In this document: positions 1 through 7,017 of the stretch, piece after piece | Numbering within the stretch: the stretch's first letter is position 1 | Layout: each line of letters opens with the position of its first letter | NCBI RefSeq assembly: GCF_030161255.1 | Contig: NZ_BSPX01000003.1 | Coordinates: 1 to 64,000, forward strand | DNA from: Zoogloea oryzae | Lineage (GTDB): Bacteria; Pseudomonadota; Gammaproteobacteria; Burkholderiales; Rhodocyclaceae | Direction of reading: 5' to 3' | DNA: 64,000 nt | The notes under the pieces: generated by a model | Seen by the model: only the letters and a program-made list of their open reading frames with translations | Told to the model about the DNA's origin: nothing | Databases searched by the model: none | Made by a program: the position numbers and the translations under genes

Positions 1-132
1 GACATTACCGATTACATCGTCGGGTTCTACAACAACGTCCGTCTGCACTCGACGCTGGGCTACCTGCCGCCCACGGCCTATGAACGGAAAACCGCAGTAC
101 AGCACCCTATCGAGGTGTCCGGTATTACTTGA
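1..132 (+). CDS. IS3-family transposase (OrfB), C-terminal fragment
   Basis: The reading frame is open from the first base and ends at a TGA at 130-132, giving the last 43 residues of a DDE transposase. The visible motif FYNNVRLHSTLGYLPP is the hallmark of the C-terminal end of the integrase core in IS3-family OrfB proteins, the region just after the catalytic glutamate. The start and catalytic residues lie outside the window, so intactness cannot be judged. OrfB is normally made by frameshifting from OrfA and catalyses copy-out/paste-in transposition. The family call is confident; the subgroup is not resolvable. Confidence 0.85.
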   Translation, partial: DITDYIVGFYNNVRLHSTLGYLPPTAYERKTAVQHPIEVSGIT

Positions 133-140
133 CCACTACA
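1..140 (+). mobile_element. Right end of an IS3-family insertion sequence
   Basis: The transposase stop codon lies inside the sequence TTGACCACTACA, which ends at 140. Read on the other strand this begins TGTAGTGGTCAA, the TG-starting form expected of an IS3-family terminal inverted repeat. Base 141 starts a repetitive palindromic tract, so the element most likely ends at 140. The other end is outside the window, so the exact boundary and any target duplication are inferred. Confidence 0.55.
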
Positions 141-287
141 GGGAGCAAATTGCTCCCGGTCGGGAGCGTTTAGCTCCCGGTTGAGGGCTTTTTGCTCCCA
201 CCCGGGAGCGAAATGCTCCGGGTAAGGAGCAATCTGCTCCCGGTTCGCAGCCTTTTGCTCCGACCCGGGAGCCCAGAGGCCCGAACC
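141..287. repeat. 21-bp tandem palindromic repeat array (about seven units)
   Basis: Units begin at 141, 162, 183, 204, 225, 246 and 267. The consensus is GGGAGC-n5-GCTCCC plus a short spacer; the first unit contains the perfect palindrome GGGAGCAAATTGCTCCC at 141-157. Units 1/4, 2/5 and 3/6 resemble each other more than their neighbours do, giving a 63-bp higher-order period. The array fills the space between the IS end and the tupA stop codon. Each unit can form a hairpin, so it may act as the 3' end of the tup transcript. There is no T-run typical of a simple terminator. Confidence 0.75.
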
Positions 288-289
288 CG

Positions 290-1111
290 TCAGCGCGCTA
301 CCGGCAGCGGATAGAACAGCTGCTCGTTGCCGATCCGGTAGGCCGAGATCGCCCGGCGGCCTTCGGCCGAAGTGATCCAGCTGATGAAGCGCTCGCCCGC
401 GGCGCGCTTGACGTGGGGGTGCTTCGCCGGGTTCACCAGGATCACGCCGTAGGGGTTGTAGAGCTTGGGGTCGCCCGCATAGACGATGGCCAGATCCTGG
501 CGGTTCTTGAAGCTGGCCCACGTGCCGCGGTCGGCCAGGGTGTAGGCGCCCATGCCGGCGGCCATGTTGAGGGTCGGGCCCATGCCGGCGCCGGCTTCCT
601 TGTACCAGCCCTGCCCTTTCGGATCGACGCCGGCGCTCTGCCAGAAGCGCAACTCGGCCGCGTGGGTGCCGCTGCGGTCGCCGCGGGACACCCAGTTGGC
701 GCCCTTGCGAGCGATGCGCCCGAAGGCATCCACGGCGTCCTTGGCGCCTTTCACGCCGGCGGCGTCGGCGGCGGGGCCCACCAGCACGAAGTCGTTGTAC
801 ATCACGTCGCGGCGATCCACGCCATAGCCTTCGGCGACAAACTTGTCCTCGGCGGCCCGGTCATGGACCAGCAGCACGTCCGCATCGCCCCGCCGGCCCA
901 CGTCCAGCGCCTGCCCGGTGCCCAACGCCACCACCTTCACCGCGATGCCCGAATCCTTCTCGAAGATCGGCAGGATGAAGTTGAACAGGCCCGACTGCTC
1001 GGTGGAGGTCGTCGAGGCCAGCACGATGGATTCGCCCGCCTGGGCCGTGGATGCCAGCGCGGCCAGGCCCAGCACCGCGGATTTGAGGAACTTCAAAAAG
1101 CCATGCGCCAT
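290..1111 (-). CDS. tupA: Tungstate ABC transporter, substrate-binding protein TupA
   Basis: This 273-aa periplasmic binding protein should capture tungstate and deliver it to TupB/TupC. It opens with a signal peptide (basic start, hydrophobic stretch, cleavage near STAQA-GE at about residue 25). Right after it comes the LASTTSTEQSGL motif; the TTTS-type SGL box is typical of TupA rather than of ModA or WtpA. The start at 1111 is chosen because AGGGAGA lies just upstream and because the signal peptide begins there; a longer frame reaching 1192 would bury the signal peptide. It overlaps the tupC 3' end by 19 bp and is the last gene of the operon. Tungstate rather than molybdate is inferred from this motif and from linkage to the AOR genes. 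Confidence 0.88.
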   Translation of the reverse strand: MAHGFLKFLKSAVLGLAALASTAQAGESIVLASTTSTEQSGLFNFILPIFEKDSGIAVKVVALGTGQALDVGRRGDADVLLVHDRAAEDKFVAEGYGVDRRDVMYNDFVLVGPAADAAGVKGAKDAVDAFGRIARKGANWVSRGDRSGTHAAELRFWQSAGVDPKGQGWYKEAGAGMGPTLNMAAGMGAYTLADRGTWASFKNRQDLAIVYAGDPKLYNPYGVILVNPAKHPHVKRAAGERFISWITSAEGRRAISAYRIGNEQLFYPLPVAR

Positions 1112-1806
1112 GGTAGTTCTCCCTGGATGTAAAGCCGCGCGGCCTGGGAGGCCGGGCGGGCGAAAAAGCGTTGCACCGGCGCATGCTCGCACACCCGGCC
1201 GGCATCCATGAACACCACGTCATCCGCCAGCCGGGTGGCCTGGCCGAGGTTGTGGGTGGTCATCAGGATGCGGGTGCCTTCGGTGCGGATCTCGCGCACG
1301 ATGCGTTCGATAGCCTCGACCGAGCTGGGGTCGAGGCTGGCGGTGGGTTCGTCCAGCAGCAGCAGGCGCGGCCGCGTCACCCACGCCCGGGCCAGCGCGA
1401 GGCGCTGACGCTCGCCGCCCGACAGCCCGCGGGCGCTGTCCGTCGCCCGGTGGGCCAGCCCGACCCGCTCCAGCACCGCCTGGGCCCGGCTGCGCCGCTC
1501 GGCCGCCGCTACGCCCAGCGGACGCAGGGCCAACTCCACGTTGCCGAGGAGCGAATCGCGCAGCATCTTGGGTTGTTGAAAGACCATCGCCACGCCGGAC
1601 TCCGGCCGTGGCCCGCCGCCGAAATCGATGTGGCCGGATTCCGGCTCGATCAGCCCGCACAGGCTGCGCAGCAGCACGCTCTTGCCGGCGCCGTTGGGGC
1701 CCAGCAGGATCGTGATGCCATCACCGCCGAGCTCGAGGCTGAGGCCATCCAGCACAGCACGGCCCGCCACGCGCCAGCGCAAGTCGGTCACCTTTAGCGG
1801 AAACAC
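1093..1806 (-). CDS. tupC: Tungstate ABC transporter, ATP-binding protein TupC
   Basis: A 237-aa ABC ATPase that powers tungstate import. The Walker A motif GPNGAGKS lies near residue 37, the signature LSGGERQR in the middle, Walker B LLLLDEPTASLD next, and the switch histidine in TTHN. It is a short ATPase without the C-terminal molybdate-binding domain that ModC usually carries, which fits the Tup class. It begins 10 bp after tupB ends and its last 19 bp overlap tupA, so the three are almost certainly co-translated. Substrate is inferred from the neighbouring TupA. Confidence 0.87.
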   Translation of the reverse strand: MFPLKVTDLRWRVAGRAVLDGLSLELGGDGITILLGPNGAGKSVLLRSLCGLIEPESGHIDFGGGPRPESGVAMVFQQPKMLRDSLLGNVELALRPLGVAAAERRSRAQAVLERVGLAHRATDSARGLSGGERQRLALARAWVTRPRLLLLDEPTASLDPSSVEAIERIVREIRTEGTRILMTTHNLGQATRLADDVVFMDAGRVCEHAPVQRFFARPASQAARLYIQGELPWRMAF

Positions 1807-1816
1807 GCGGCCCCCT

Positions 1817-2521
1817 TCATGCGTAGCGCCGCATCGCCCACTGGCGCAGGGCGTAGGCCACGCCGTTGAGCAGCAGGATCACCGCCAGCAGCACCATGCC
1901 CAGCGCCACCGCCAGGGGCAGGTCGCCCTTGCTGGTCTCCAGGGCGATGGCCGTGGTCATGGTACGGGTCGAGCGGTCGATATTGCCGCCGACGATCATC
2001 ACCGCGCCCACCTCCGACATGGCCCGGCCCAGCCCCGCCAGCACCGCCACCATCAGCGAATGCCGGCAGTCGTGGAGCAGCACCCTCACCCGCCCGGCCC
2101 AGCGAAAACCCATCGCGGTGAGCTCCTCTTCGTATTCGCGCCAGGCGTCCTCCACCACCTGCCGGGCGATGGCGGCCATCAGCGGCACCACCAGCACCGT
2201 CTGGGCAATCACCATCGCGGTCGGCGAATAGAGCAAACCCAGGCTGCCCAGCGGCCCGGAGCGTGACAGGGCCAGATACACCACCACCCCGACCACCACC
2301 GACGGCAAGCCCATGCAGCCATTGAGCACGACAACCAGCAGCTGCCGGCCGGGAAAGCGCCCCACGCCCAGGCAGGCGCCCAGGGGCAGGCCGATGAGCG
2401 TGCCCAGCAACACGGCCAGCCCGCTCACCTCGAGGGACAGGGTGACGATCTCCGCCACCTGATGATCGAAGCCGGCAAGGAGCGCAAAGGCATCGGAAAA
2501 AGCCGCACCGAGCCCGCTCAT
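1817..2521 (-). CDS. tupB: Tungstate ABC transporter, permease TupB
   Basis: A 234-aa inner-membrane permease with about five hydrophobic segments. A cytoplasmic loop around EYEEELTAMGFRWAGR matches the EAA-type coupling loop that contacts the ATPase. The motif MSEVGAVMIVGGNI near residue 160 is typical of the Tup/molybdate-type permeases. Its ATG overlaps the stop codon of the preceding 101-aa gene by 4 bp (2518-2521), indicating translational coupling with the AOR operon. The order B-C-A differs from the common A-B-C order for tup genes. Confidence 0.87.
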   Translation of the reverse strand: MSGLGAAFSDAFALLAGFDHQVAEIVTLSLEVSGLAVLLGTLIGLPLGACLGVGRFPGRQLLVVVLNGCMGLPSVVVGVVVYLALSRSGPLGSLGLLYSPTAMVIAQTVLVVPLMAAIARQVVEDAWREYEEELTAMGFRWAGRVRVLLHDCRHSLMVAVLAGLGRAMSEVGAVMIVGGNIDRSTRTMTTAIALETSKGDLPLAVALGMVLLAVILLLNGVAYALRQWAMRRYA

Positions 2522-2823
2522 CCGCCCCCCCGCTGCATGGCGCGGTCTAGGTGGGCCAGCAGCGCCGCCCGGTCGGGCACATCGCCGGCAACAAAACGGT
2601 AGCGGGCGGCAAGCACCGGCAGGCGAAACTGGCCCAGGCGACGTTCGGGGAGCTCAGTCAGATCGATGTCGAGCGTTACCCCGCCCGAGGCCACCCGCAG
2701 GCACCCTGGCGACGGCGCCGAGACGCCATCCGGCACGGCCAGCCGCAGCCCACGCTCAAACTCGGCCAGCGTTGCGCCGACCTCCCGGACGAAACCGCCC
2801 GGCGCGCTCACATCTTCCGCCAT
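2518..2823 (-). CDS. Unrecognised 101-aa protein of the AOR-tup operon
   Basis: I do not recognise this protein. It is 101 residues, has no signal peptide or membrane segment, and has no cysteine pair suggesting a metal site beyond a single Cys. A central part rich in beta-forming residues (GGVTLDIDLTEL, then RLGQFRLPVLAARYRF) suggests a small alpha/beta fold. It ends in three glycines. It sits 8 bp after the MoaD-like gene and overlaps tupB by 4 bp, so it is translated as part of the tungsten enzyme operon. A role in AOR maturation or tungsten handling is only inferred from position. Confidence 0.75.
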   Translation of the reverse strand: MAEDVSAPGGFVREVGATLAEFERGLRLAVPDGVSAPSPGCLRVASGGVTLDIDLTELPERRLGQFRLPVLAARYRFVAGDVPDRAALLAHLDRAMQRGGG

Positions 2824-2831
2824 GGGCCGGG

Positions 2832-3083
2832 TCAGCCTCCGGCGATGGGCGGCCAGATCGCCAGTTCATCGCCCTCGGCCAGCACCCGGCCGGCGCGGGC
2901 CGCCGGCGCGATGTAATGGCCATTGACCAGCACCAGGTGGGCGCTCTTCTCGGGCACCCGGTAGGCGGTGATGAGATCGCCCACCGTGGTGCCTGGCACC
3001 ACGTCCAGCTCGACGATGTTGCCCCGCCGGTCGGCCGGCAGGTAATCCGCAAGGGAGGCAAAGAGCTTGAAGACGACTCGCAT
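2832..3083 (-). CDS. MoaD/ThiS-family sulfur carrier in the AOR operon
   Basis: An 83-aa ubiquitin-like protein ending in Gly-Gly, as sulfur carriers of the MoaD/ThiS type do. The motifs VPGTTVGDLI, LVLVNGHYI and LAEGDELAIWPPIAGG follow the family order. MoaD proteins donate sulfur, as a C-terminal thiocarboxylate, to make the dithiolene of molybdopterin, the ligand that holds tungsten in AOR. Placement between aorC and the tup genes suggests a version dedicated to the tungsten cofactor; the cell probably has a housekeeping MoaD elsewhere. No MoaE is present in the window. Confidence 0.8.
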   Translation of the reverse strand: MRVVFKLFASLADYLPADRRGNIVELDVVPGTTVGDLITAYRVPEKSAHLVLVNGHYIAPAARAGRVLAEGDELAIWPPIAGG

Positions 3084-3091
3084 GCAGGCTT

Positions 3092-4378
3092 TCAGGCAAA
3101 GGCAGCGGCGGCCTGCCGGCGGGCGACCGAATCCGGCTGGGTGGCGGCCAGATAGGCCTCGAAGAAACGCTGGGGCGACTCAAGCAGCACGTCCTTCCAC
3201 TTGCCCAGCTTGAGCCGGCCCTGGATCAGCCCGCGCAGGGCGCCCACGTGCTGGGTCATGCCGATGGAGGTGGCGCCGATCAGCACGTCGTCCTTGAACT
3301 GGAGGCTGAGGTAGCGGAAGGCGGCTTCATCCACCACCTCGACGCCCTGCCCGTCCGGCTCGCCCCACCACTGCCCGAAGGACGTGGAGATGAGCCCCAG
3401 GGTGTCGAGCACGTTGATCGCCAGCACGCCGGGCATCCGCGCGTTGCCGCCGGCCATGTTGATGGCGGCAACGCGGGCCTGATCGGCCGCGTTGGGCTGG
3501 ATGGCGGAAACCAGATGGGCGCCGGTGAAGAGATCCGGCGCCTCGGCCACGTCGCCGGCCGCGAAGATGCCGGGCACCGAGGTCTCCATCCGCGCATCCA
3601 CCAGCACGCCCTTGGCCACGTGCACCGGGGTGGCGTCGAGGAATGCCGCGTTGGGCGCGACGCCCGCAGCGACGATCACCAGATCGCAGGCCAGCTTGTC
3701 GCCGGTGGAGAGGCTGACGGTGAGCGGCGCATCGCCCCCTTCAGCCCGGTCGATGCGCTCGACGCCGGCGGAGGTGACCACCCGGATCCCCTGCTCCTCG
3801 ACCCAGCGCTTGATCATGCCGCCGGCCTTGGGCGTCATCATCCGCGGCACCATCCGGTCGCCCATCTCGACCACCGTGAGCTGCACGCCACGCTTGGCGA
3901 GGGCTTCCATGATGATGCAGCCGATAAAGCCGGCGCCCAGCTGCAGCACCCGGGCGCCGGGCTTGGCCAGCGCGGCGATGGCGCGGGCGTCGGTGAGCGT
4001 CCAGCAGGTCTGCACCTCGGGCAGGTCGACGCCGGGGATCGGCGGCCGCACCGGGTGGGAGCCGGTTGCCACCAGCAGCCGGTCGTAGCTTTCAAAGTGG
4101 CCGTCGGCAAACAGCACCGTCTGCTTGGCCGTGTCGAGCGCCACCGCGCGGCCCTCCAGCAGGCGCACGCCCAGGGCGTCGAAGTGGCCCGGCGTCTTGC
4201 GCAGGTAGGTGCCGGATTCGTCGATGTTGCCTTCCAGCAGGTAGGGAATCGCCATCCGCGAATAGGACGGCAGGTTCTCGCTGCCGACCATCACGATTTC
4301 GTCGCGGGGCGCAGCGCGACGCAGGGCCTCGGCGGCAACCACGCCGGCCGGGCCATTGCCCAGGATCAGATGCTTCAT
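3092..4378 (-). CDS. aorC: FAD-dependent NADH oxidoreductase subunit of AOR (AorC)
   Basis: A 428-aa pyridine-nucleotide-disulfide-type flavoprotein. The N-terminal FAD-binding motif GNGPAGVVAAEALR is at residues 8-21, and a second Rossmann motif LGAGFIGCIIMEAL (near residue 150) binds NAD. FAAGDVAEA near residue 280 is the second FAD contact. It resembles the nitrite reductase/rubredoxin reductase FAD module. In the AOR of denitrifying betaproteobacteria this subunit passes electrons between the Fe-S subunit and NAD, letting the enzyme reduce NAD or acids. It follows aorB after a 96-bp gap that holds a strong hairpin and precedes the MoaD-like gene by 8 bp. Confidence 0.82.
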   Translation of the reverse strand: MKHLILGNGPAGVVAAEALRRAAPRDEIVMVGSENLPSYSRMAIPYLLEGNIDESGTYLRKTPGHFDALGVRLLEGRAVALDTAKQTVLFADGHFESYDRLLVATGSHPVRPPIPGVDLPEVQTCWTLTDARAIAALAKPGARVLQLGAGFIGCIIMEALAKRGVQLTVVEMGDRMVPRMMTPKAGGMIKRWVEEQGIRVVTSAGVERIDRAEGGDAPLTVSLSTGDKLACDLVIVAAGVAPNAAFLDATPVHVAKGVLVDARMETSVPGIFAAGDVAEAPDLFTGAHLVSAIQPNAADQARVAAINMAGGNARMPGVLAINVLDTLGLISTSFGQWWGEPDGQGVEVVDEAAFRYLSLQFKDDVLIGATSIGMTQHVGALRGLIQGRLKLGKWKDVLLESPQRFFEAYLAATQPDSVARRQAAAAFA

Positions 4379-4404
4379 CGGGAAATCCTCATGTCGCAGG
4401 CACG

Positions 4405-4430
4405 ACGACGCCGGCCGGAGCCGGCGTCGT
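4405..4430 (-). other. Intercistronic hairpin between aorB and aorC
   Basis: A perfect 11-bp stem (ACGACGCCGGC paired with GCCGGCGTCGT) closes a four-base loop. It lies in the 96-bp gap between the aorB stop and the aorC start. There is no T-run after it on the minus strand, so it is not a classic terminator. It could stabilise or mark a processing point of the aorAB mRNA, giving more Fe-S and catalytic subunit than flavoprotein. Function is inferred. Confidence 0.6.
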
Positions 4431-4474
4431 GTGCGCTTGGATCAACAGCTCGGGAACCGTAGCGGACGCGGCCC

Positions 4475-6322
4475 TCAGAGGCCGAGGCGGGACAGCGTCT
4501 CGGGCGTGGGTACGCCTTCCTGGGTCCAGCCGCGCAGCTCATAGTACTCCGGCAGCATCTTATCGATGCCATTCACCAGCCCCTTGGCCGGGCCGGTCTT
4601 GGCCGGTTCGGTCTTGAGGCGCGGCGGCAGGTCGTCATCCTTGCGGGTGAGGCCGGCGGCGTTGTTGAACTGGCGCTCCATGTTCCAGATGCGCTCGCCC
4701 ATCAGGTTGAGCTTGTCCATCGACCAGTCGCCCTCACAGGCGGCTTCGATCTGCGGCTGCACATCGGCCACCGTCCAGGCAAACGAGGTGAACACGCAGA
4801 TGCCAGCCGAGTCGAACACCGCGGTGGCGTCCTGGAAGGCCTTCACCAGCTCGGGCTTGCCGTCGGTGGTAAGCGGATCGGTCTTGACCGGAATGCCCAG
4901 CACTTCGGACGCCACGGTGTAGGAACGCAGGTGGCAGGCGCCGCGGTTGGAGGTAGCGTAGGTGAGGCCCATGCCCTGGATCGCGCGGGAATCGTAGGCC
5001 GGGAATTCCTGCCCCTTCACCGTCATCGACAGCTCCGGGTGGCCATATTTGGTGCACAGCCGCTTCGAGCCCTGGCCGATTTCCTTGCCGAAGCCTTCGC
5101 CCCGGGCGGTCATCTCGGCCAGCCGGGCCAGCGCCTCGGCCGAGCCGAAGGGCGCGTCGATGCCGATCTGCTCCTTGGTAAGCACGCCCATCTCGTAGAG
5201 CTCCATCACCGCGCCAACCGTGGCGCCGAAGGAGATCGGGTCCATGCCCTGCTCGTTGCACAGCAGGTTGGCGTACTGCAGGGCTTCCAGATCACCCACG
5301 CCGTTGGCGGCGCCCAGTGCCCACGCGGCTTCGTACTCGAGGCCGCCGGAGGCGCCCCAGTATTCGGGCTTGTTCACCACCGTGAAGTGGCCCTTGTCGA
5401 TCTCGGAGATGCGCCCGCAGGCGATGGTGCAGCCAAAGCACGCGGCGTTGGTGACCAGGTGCGGCTTGTTGTCGCTGGGGCGCTTCTCGTGCATGGCCTC
5501 GGCAGAAATCTTGCCGGCGTCTTCAAACTGTACGTCCCGGTGATTGCGGGTGGGCAGCCCGCCCATCTCGTTGATGACGTTCATCAGCACCTGGGTGCCG
5601 AACTTGGGCAGGCCCTGGCCGGTGACGGCGTTGTCGGCCAGCACCTTCTTCTTCTCGGCGGTGATCTTCATGAAGGCCTTCATGTCCTTCACGCCCGACA
5701 CGCCCTTGGTGCCGCGCAGCGCCACGGCCTTGAGGTTCTTCGAGCCCATCACCGCGCCCACGCCCGAACGGCCCGCCGCCCGGTGCAGATCATTGACGAT
5801 GCAGCCGAAGAGCACCTGGTTCTCGCCCGCGAGGCCGATGGACGAGACGCGAACCAGCGGGTCCTGCAGCTCGTGCTTGATGGTCTCCTCGGTGTGCCAG
5901 CAGCTGGTGCCCCACAGGTGGGTGGCGTCCTTCAGCTCGGCCTTGTCGTTTTCCAGGTAGAGGTAGACCGGCTTCGGCGAACGGCCTTCAAAGATAATCA
6001 TGTCCCAGCCGGCAAACTTCATCTCGGCGCCAAAGAAGCCGCCGGAGTTGGAACAGGCGATGGCGCCGGTGAGCGGGCCCTTGGTGACCACCGTGTAGCG
6101 CCCACCGGTTGAAGCCATCGTGCCGGTGAGCGGCCCGGTGGACATGATCATCTTGTTGTCGGGGGACAGCGGGTCGACCTTCGGGTCGACTTCGGAGACG
6201 AAGTACTTGGTGGCGAGCCCGCGGGAGCCCAGGTAGTCCTGCGCCCATTCCATGTTGAGGGGTTCGGCGGTGCAGGTGCCGGTGGTGAGATTGACGCGCA
6301 GCAGTTTTCGGTTCCAGGCCAT
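4475..6322 (-). CDS. aorB: Tungsten-dependent aldehyde ferredoxin oxidoreductase, catalytic subunit (AorB)
   Basis: A 615-aa member of the AOR family, which oxidises aldehydes to carboxylic acids using a bis-pterin tungsten cofactor and one [4Fe-4S] cluster. GRSGVGAVMGSKNLKAVA (about residues 185-202) is the pterin-binding region typical of the family. CFGCTIAC gives three cluster ligands, and a further cysteine occurs late in NRGACHLRSY. Length is as expected for AOR (about 605-620 aa). The ATG at 6322 starts MAWNRKLLRVNL, the normal AOR N-terminus; an open extension further upstream overlaps aorA and is not used. It begins 11 bp after aorA. Tungsten rather than molybdenum is supported by the tupBCA genes in the same operon. 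Confidence 0.93.
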   Translation of the reverse strand: MAWNRKLLRVNLTTGTCTAEPLNMEWAQDYLGSRGLATKYFVSEVDPKVDPLSPDNKMIMSTGPLTGTMASTGGRYTVVTKGPLTGAIACSNSGGFFGAEMKFAGWDMIIFEGRSPKPVYLYLENDKAELKDATHLWGTSCWHTEETIKHELQDPLVRVSSIGLAGENQVLFGCIVNDLHRAAGRSGVGAVMGSKNLKAVALRGTKGVSGVKDMKAFMKITAEKKKVLADNAVTGQGLPKFGTQVLMNVINEMGGLPTRNHRDVQFEDAGKISAEAMHEKRPSDNKPHLVTNAACFGCTIACGRISEIDKGHFTVVNKPEYWGASGGLEYEAAWALGAANGVGDLEALQYANLLCNEQGMDPISFGATVGAVMELYEMGVLTKEQIGIDAPFGSAEALARLAEMTARGEGFGKEIGQGSKRLCTKYGHPELSMTVKGQEFPAYDSRAIQGMGLTYATSNRGACHLRSYTVASEVLGIPVKTDPLTTDGKPELVKAFQDATAVFDSAGICVFTSFAWTVADVQPQIEAACEGDWSMDKLNLMGERIWNMERQFNNAAGLTRKDDDLPPRLKTEPAKTGPAKGLVNGIDKMLPEYYELRGWTQEGVPTPETLSRLGL

Positions 6323-6333
6323 GGTCGGTCTCC

Positions 6334-6807
6334 TTATTCGGTCACAGCGGTGTTGGCCTTGGCGGCCCAGGCGCGCATCTTGTCGATCCCCGTCCAGTCG
6401 GCATCCACATAGGTGATCGCGCCGGTCGGGCAGGCTTCTGCACAGGCCGGTTCGCCGCCGCACAGGTCGCACTTCTGGACCTTGCCGCTATCCTGGTTGT
6501 AATTGATGGTGCCGAAGGGACAGGCGATGGTGCACACCTTGCACCCGACACACACATCGTCGAAGACCTGCTTGGCGCCGGTGGCCGCATCGACACGGAT
6601 CGCATCGACCGGACAGGCGTTGAGGCACCACGCATCGGTGCACTGGGTACAGGTGTACGGCACCTTGCGGCCCTCGGTTTCGAAGCTGAAGACCTTGATG
6701 CGCGACTTGGACGGATTGATGGCCCCCGTGTGCTCGACCGAGCATGCCATCTCACACTGCAGGCAGCCGGTGCACTTCTTCGGGTCGATGTGAAGCGATT
6801 TCCACAT
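6334..6807 (-). CDS. aorA: Poly-ferredoxin electron-transfer subunit of AOR (AorA)
   Basis: A 157-aa Fe-S protein with sixteen cysteines in four groups, enough for four [4Fe-4S] clusters. The first group is C12, C15, C18 and C22 (CTGCLQCEMAC); the others are CTQC..C..CP, CVGCKVCTIACP and CDLC..C..CP. It is related to the electron-transfer subunits of DMSO reductase-type enzymes. In AOR of Aromatoleum-type bacteria this subunit forms the electron wire between AorB and the flavoprotein AorC. It is the first gene of the operon, with GAGGAG upstream of the ATG and a promoter about 100 bp further up. Confidence 0.9.
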   Translation of the reverse strand: MWKSLHIDPKKCTGCLQCEMACSVEHTGAINPSKSRIKVFSFETEGRKVPYTCTQCTDAWCLNACPVDAIRVDAATGAKQVFDDVCVGCKVCTIACPFGTINYNQDSGKVQKCDLCGGEPACAEACPTGAITYVDADWTGIDKMRAWAAKANTAVTE

Positions 6808-6909
6808 GAATGTCTCCTCGTTTTTATTGGCCCGCAGTGGCGAACCGGGGCTGCGTCAGTCGCAATCCACCGCAAGCCATCCGGCCGCGCGAGGATTCGC
6901 GGTCAGGCC

Positions 6910-6937
6910 AGCATACGCAGGCGCGTAGCCGTGTCAA
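6910..6937 (-). promoter_or_regulatory. Candidate sigma70-type promoter of the aor-tup operon
   Basis: On the minus strand a perfect -35 hexamer TTGACA (6932-6937) is followed after 16 bp by TATGCT (6910-6915) as -10. The predicted start is near 6903, leaving a leader of about 95 nt before aorA. No clear operator or known riboswitch consensus was recognised in the leader. The prediction rests on sequence alone. Confidence 0.55.
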
Positions 6938-7017
6938 TGCGCACCGCCGCAATGATTCCAGCGGTTCCGATTTGTGTTACTAATCAACCCTCTCGACCCA
7001 CAGCCAGGAGCCCCTCG

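Noticed and set aside
141..287. Possible CRISPR array
   Set aside because: The units are contiguous 21-bp tandem repeats without unique spacers of 30 bp or more, and no cas genes are nearby.
78..521. 147-codon minus-strand frame with a seven-residue repeat motif
   Set aside because: It is produced by the 21-bp repeat, whose length is a multiple of three, and overlaps the tupA coding region and the IS end. No start signal or family similarity supports it.
6323..6472. N-terminal extension of AorB by 50 codons
   Set aside because: It overlaps aorA in another frame, and the family N-terminus begins at 6322.
6808..6903. Molybdenum/tungsten cofactor riboswitch in the aorA leader
   Set aside because: The leader was inspected but no segment clearly matching the Moco/Tuco consensus pairing could be recognised; a covariance-model search would be needed to settle it.
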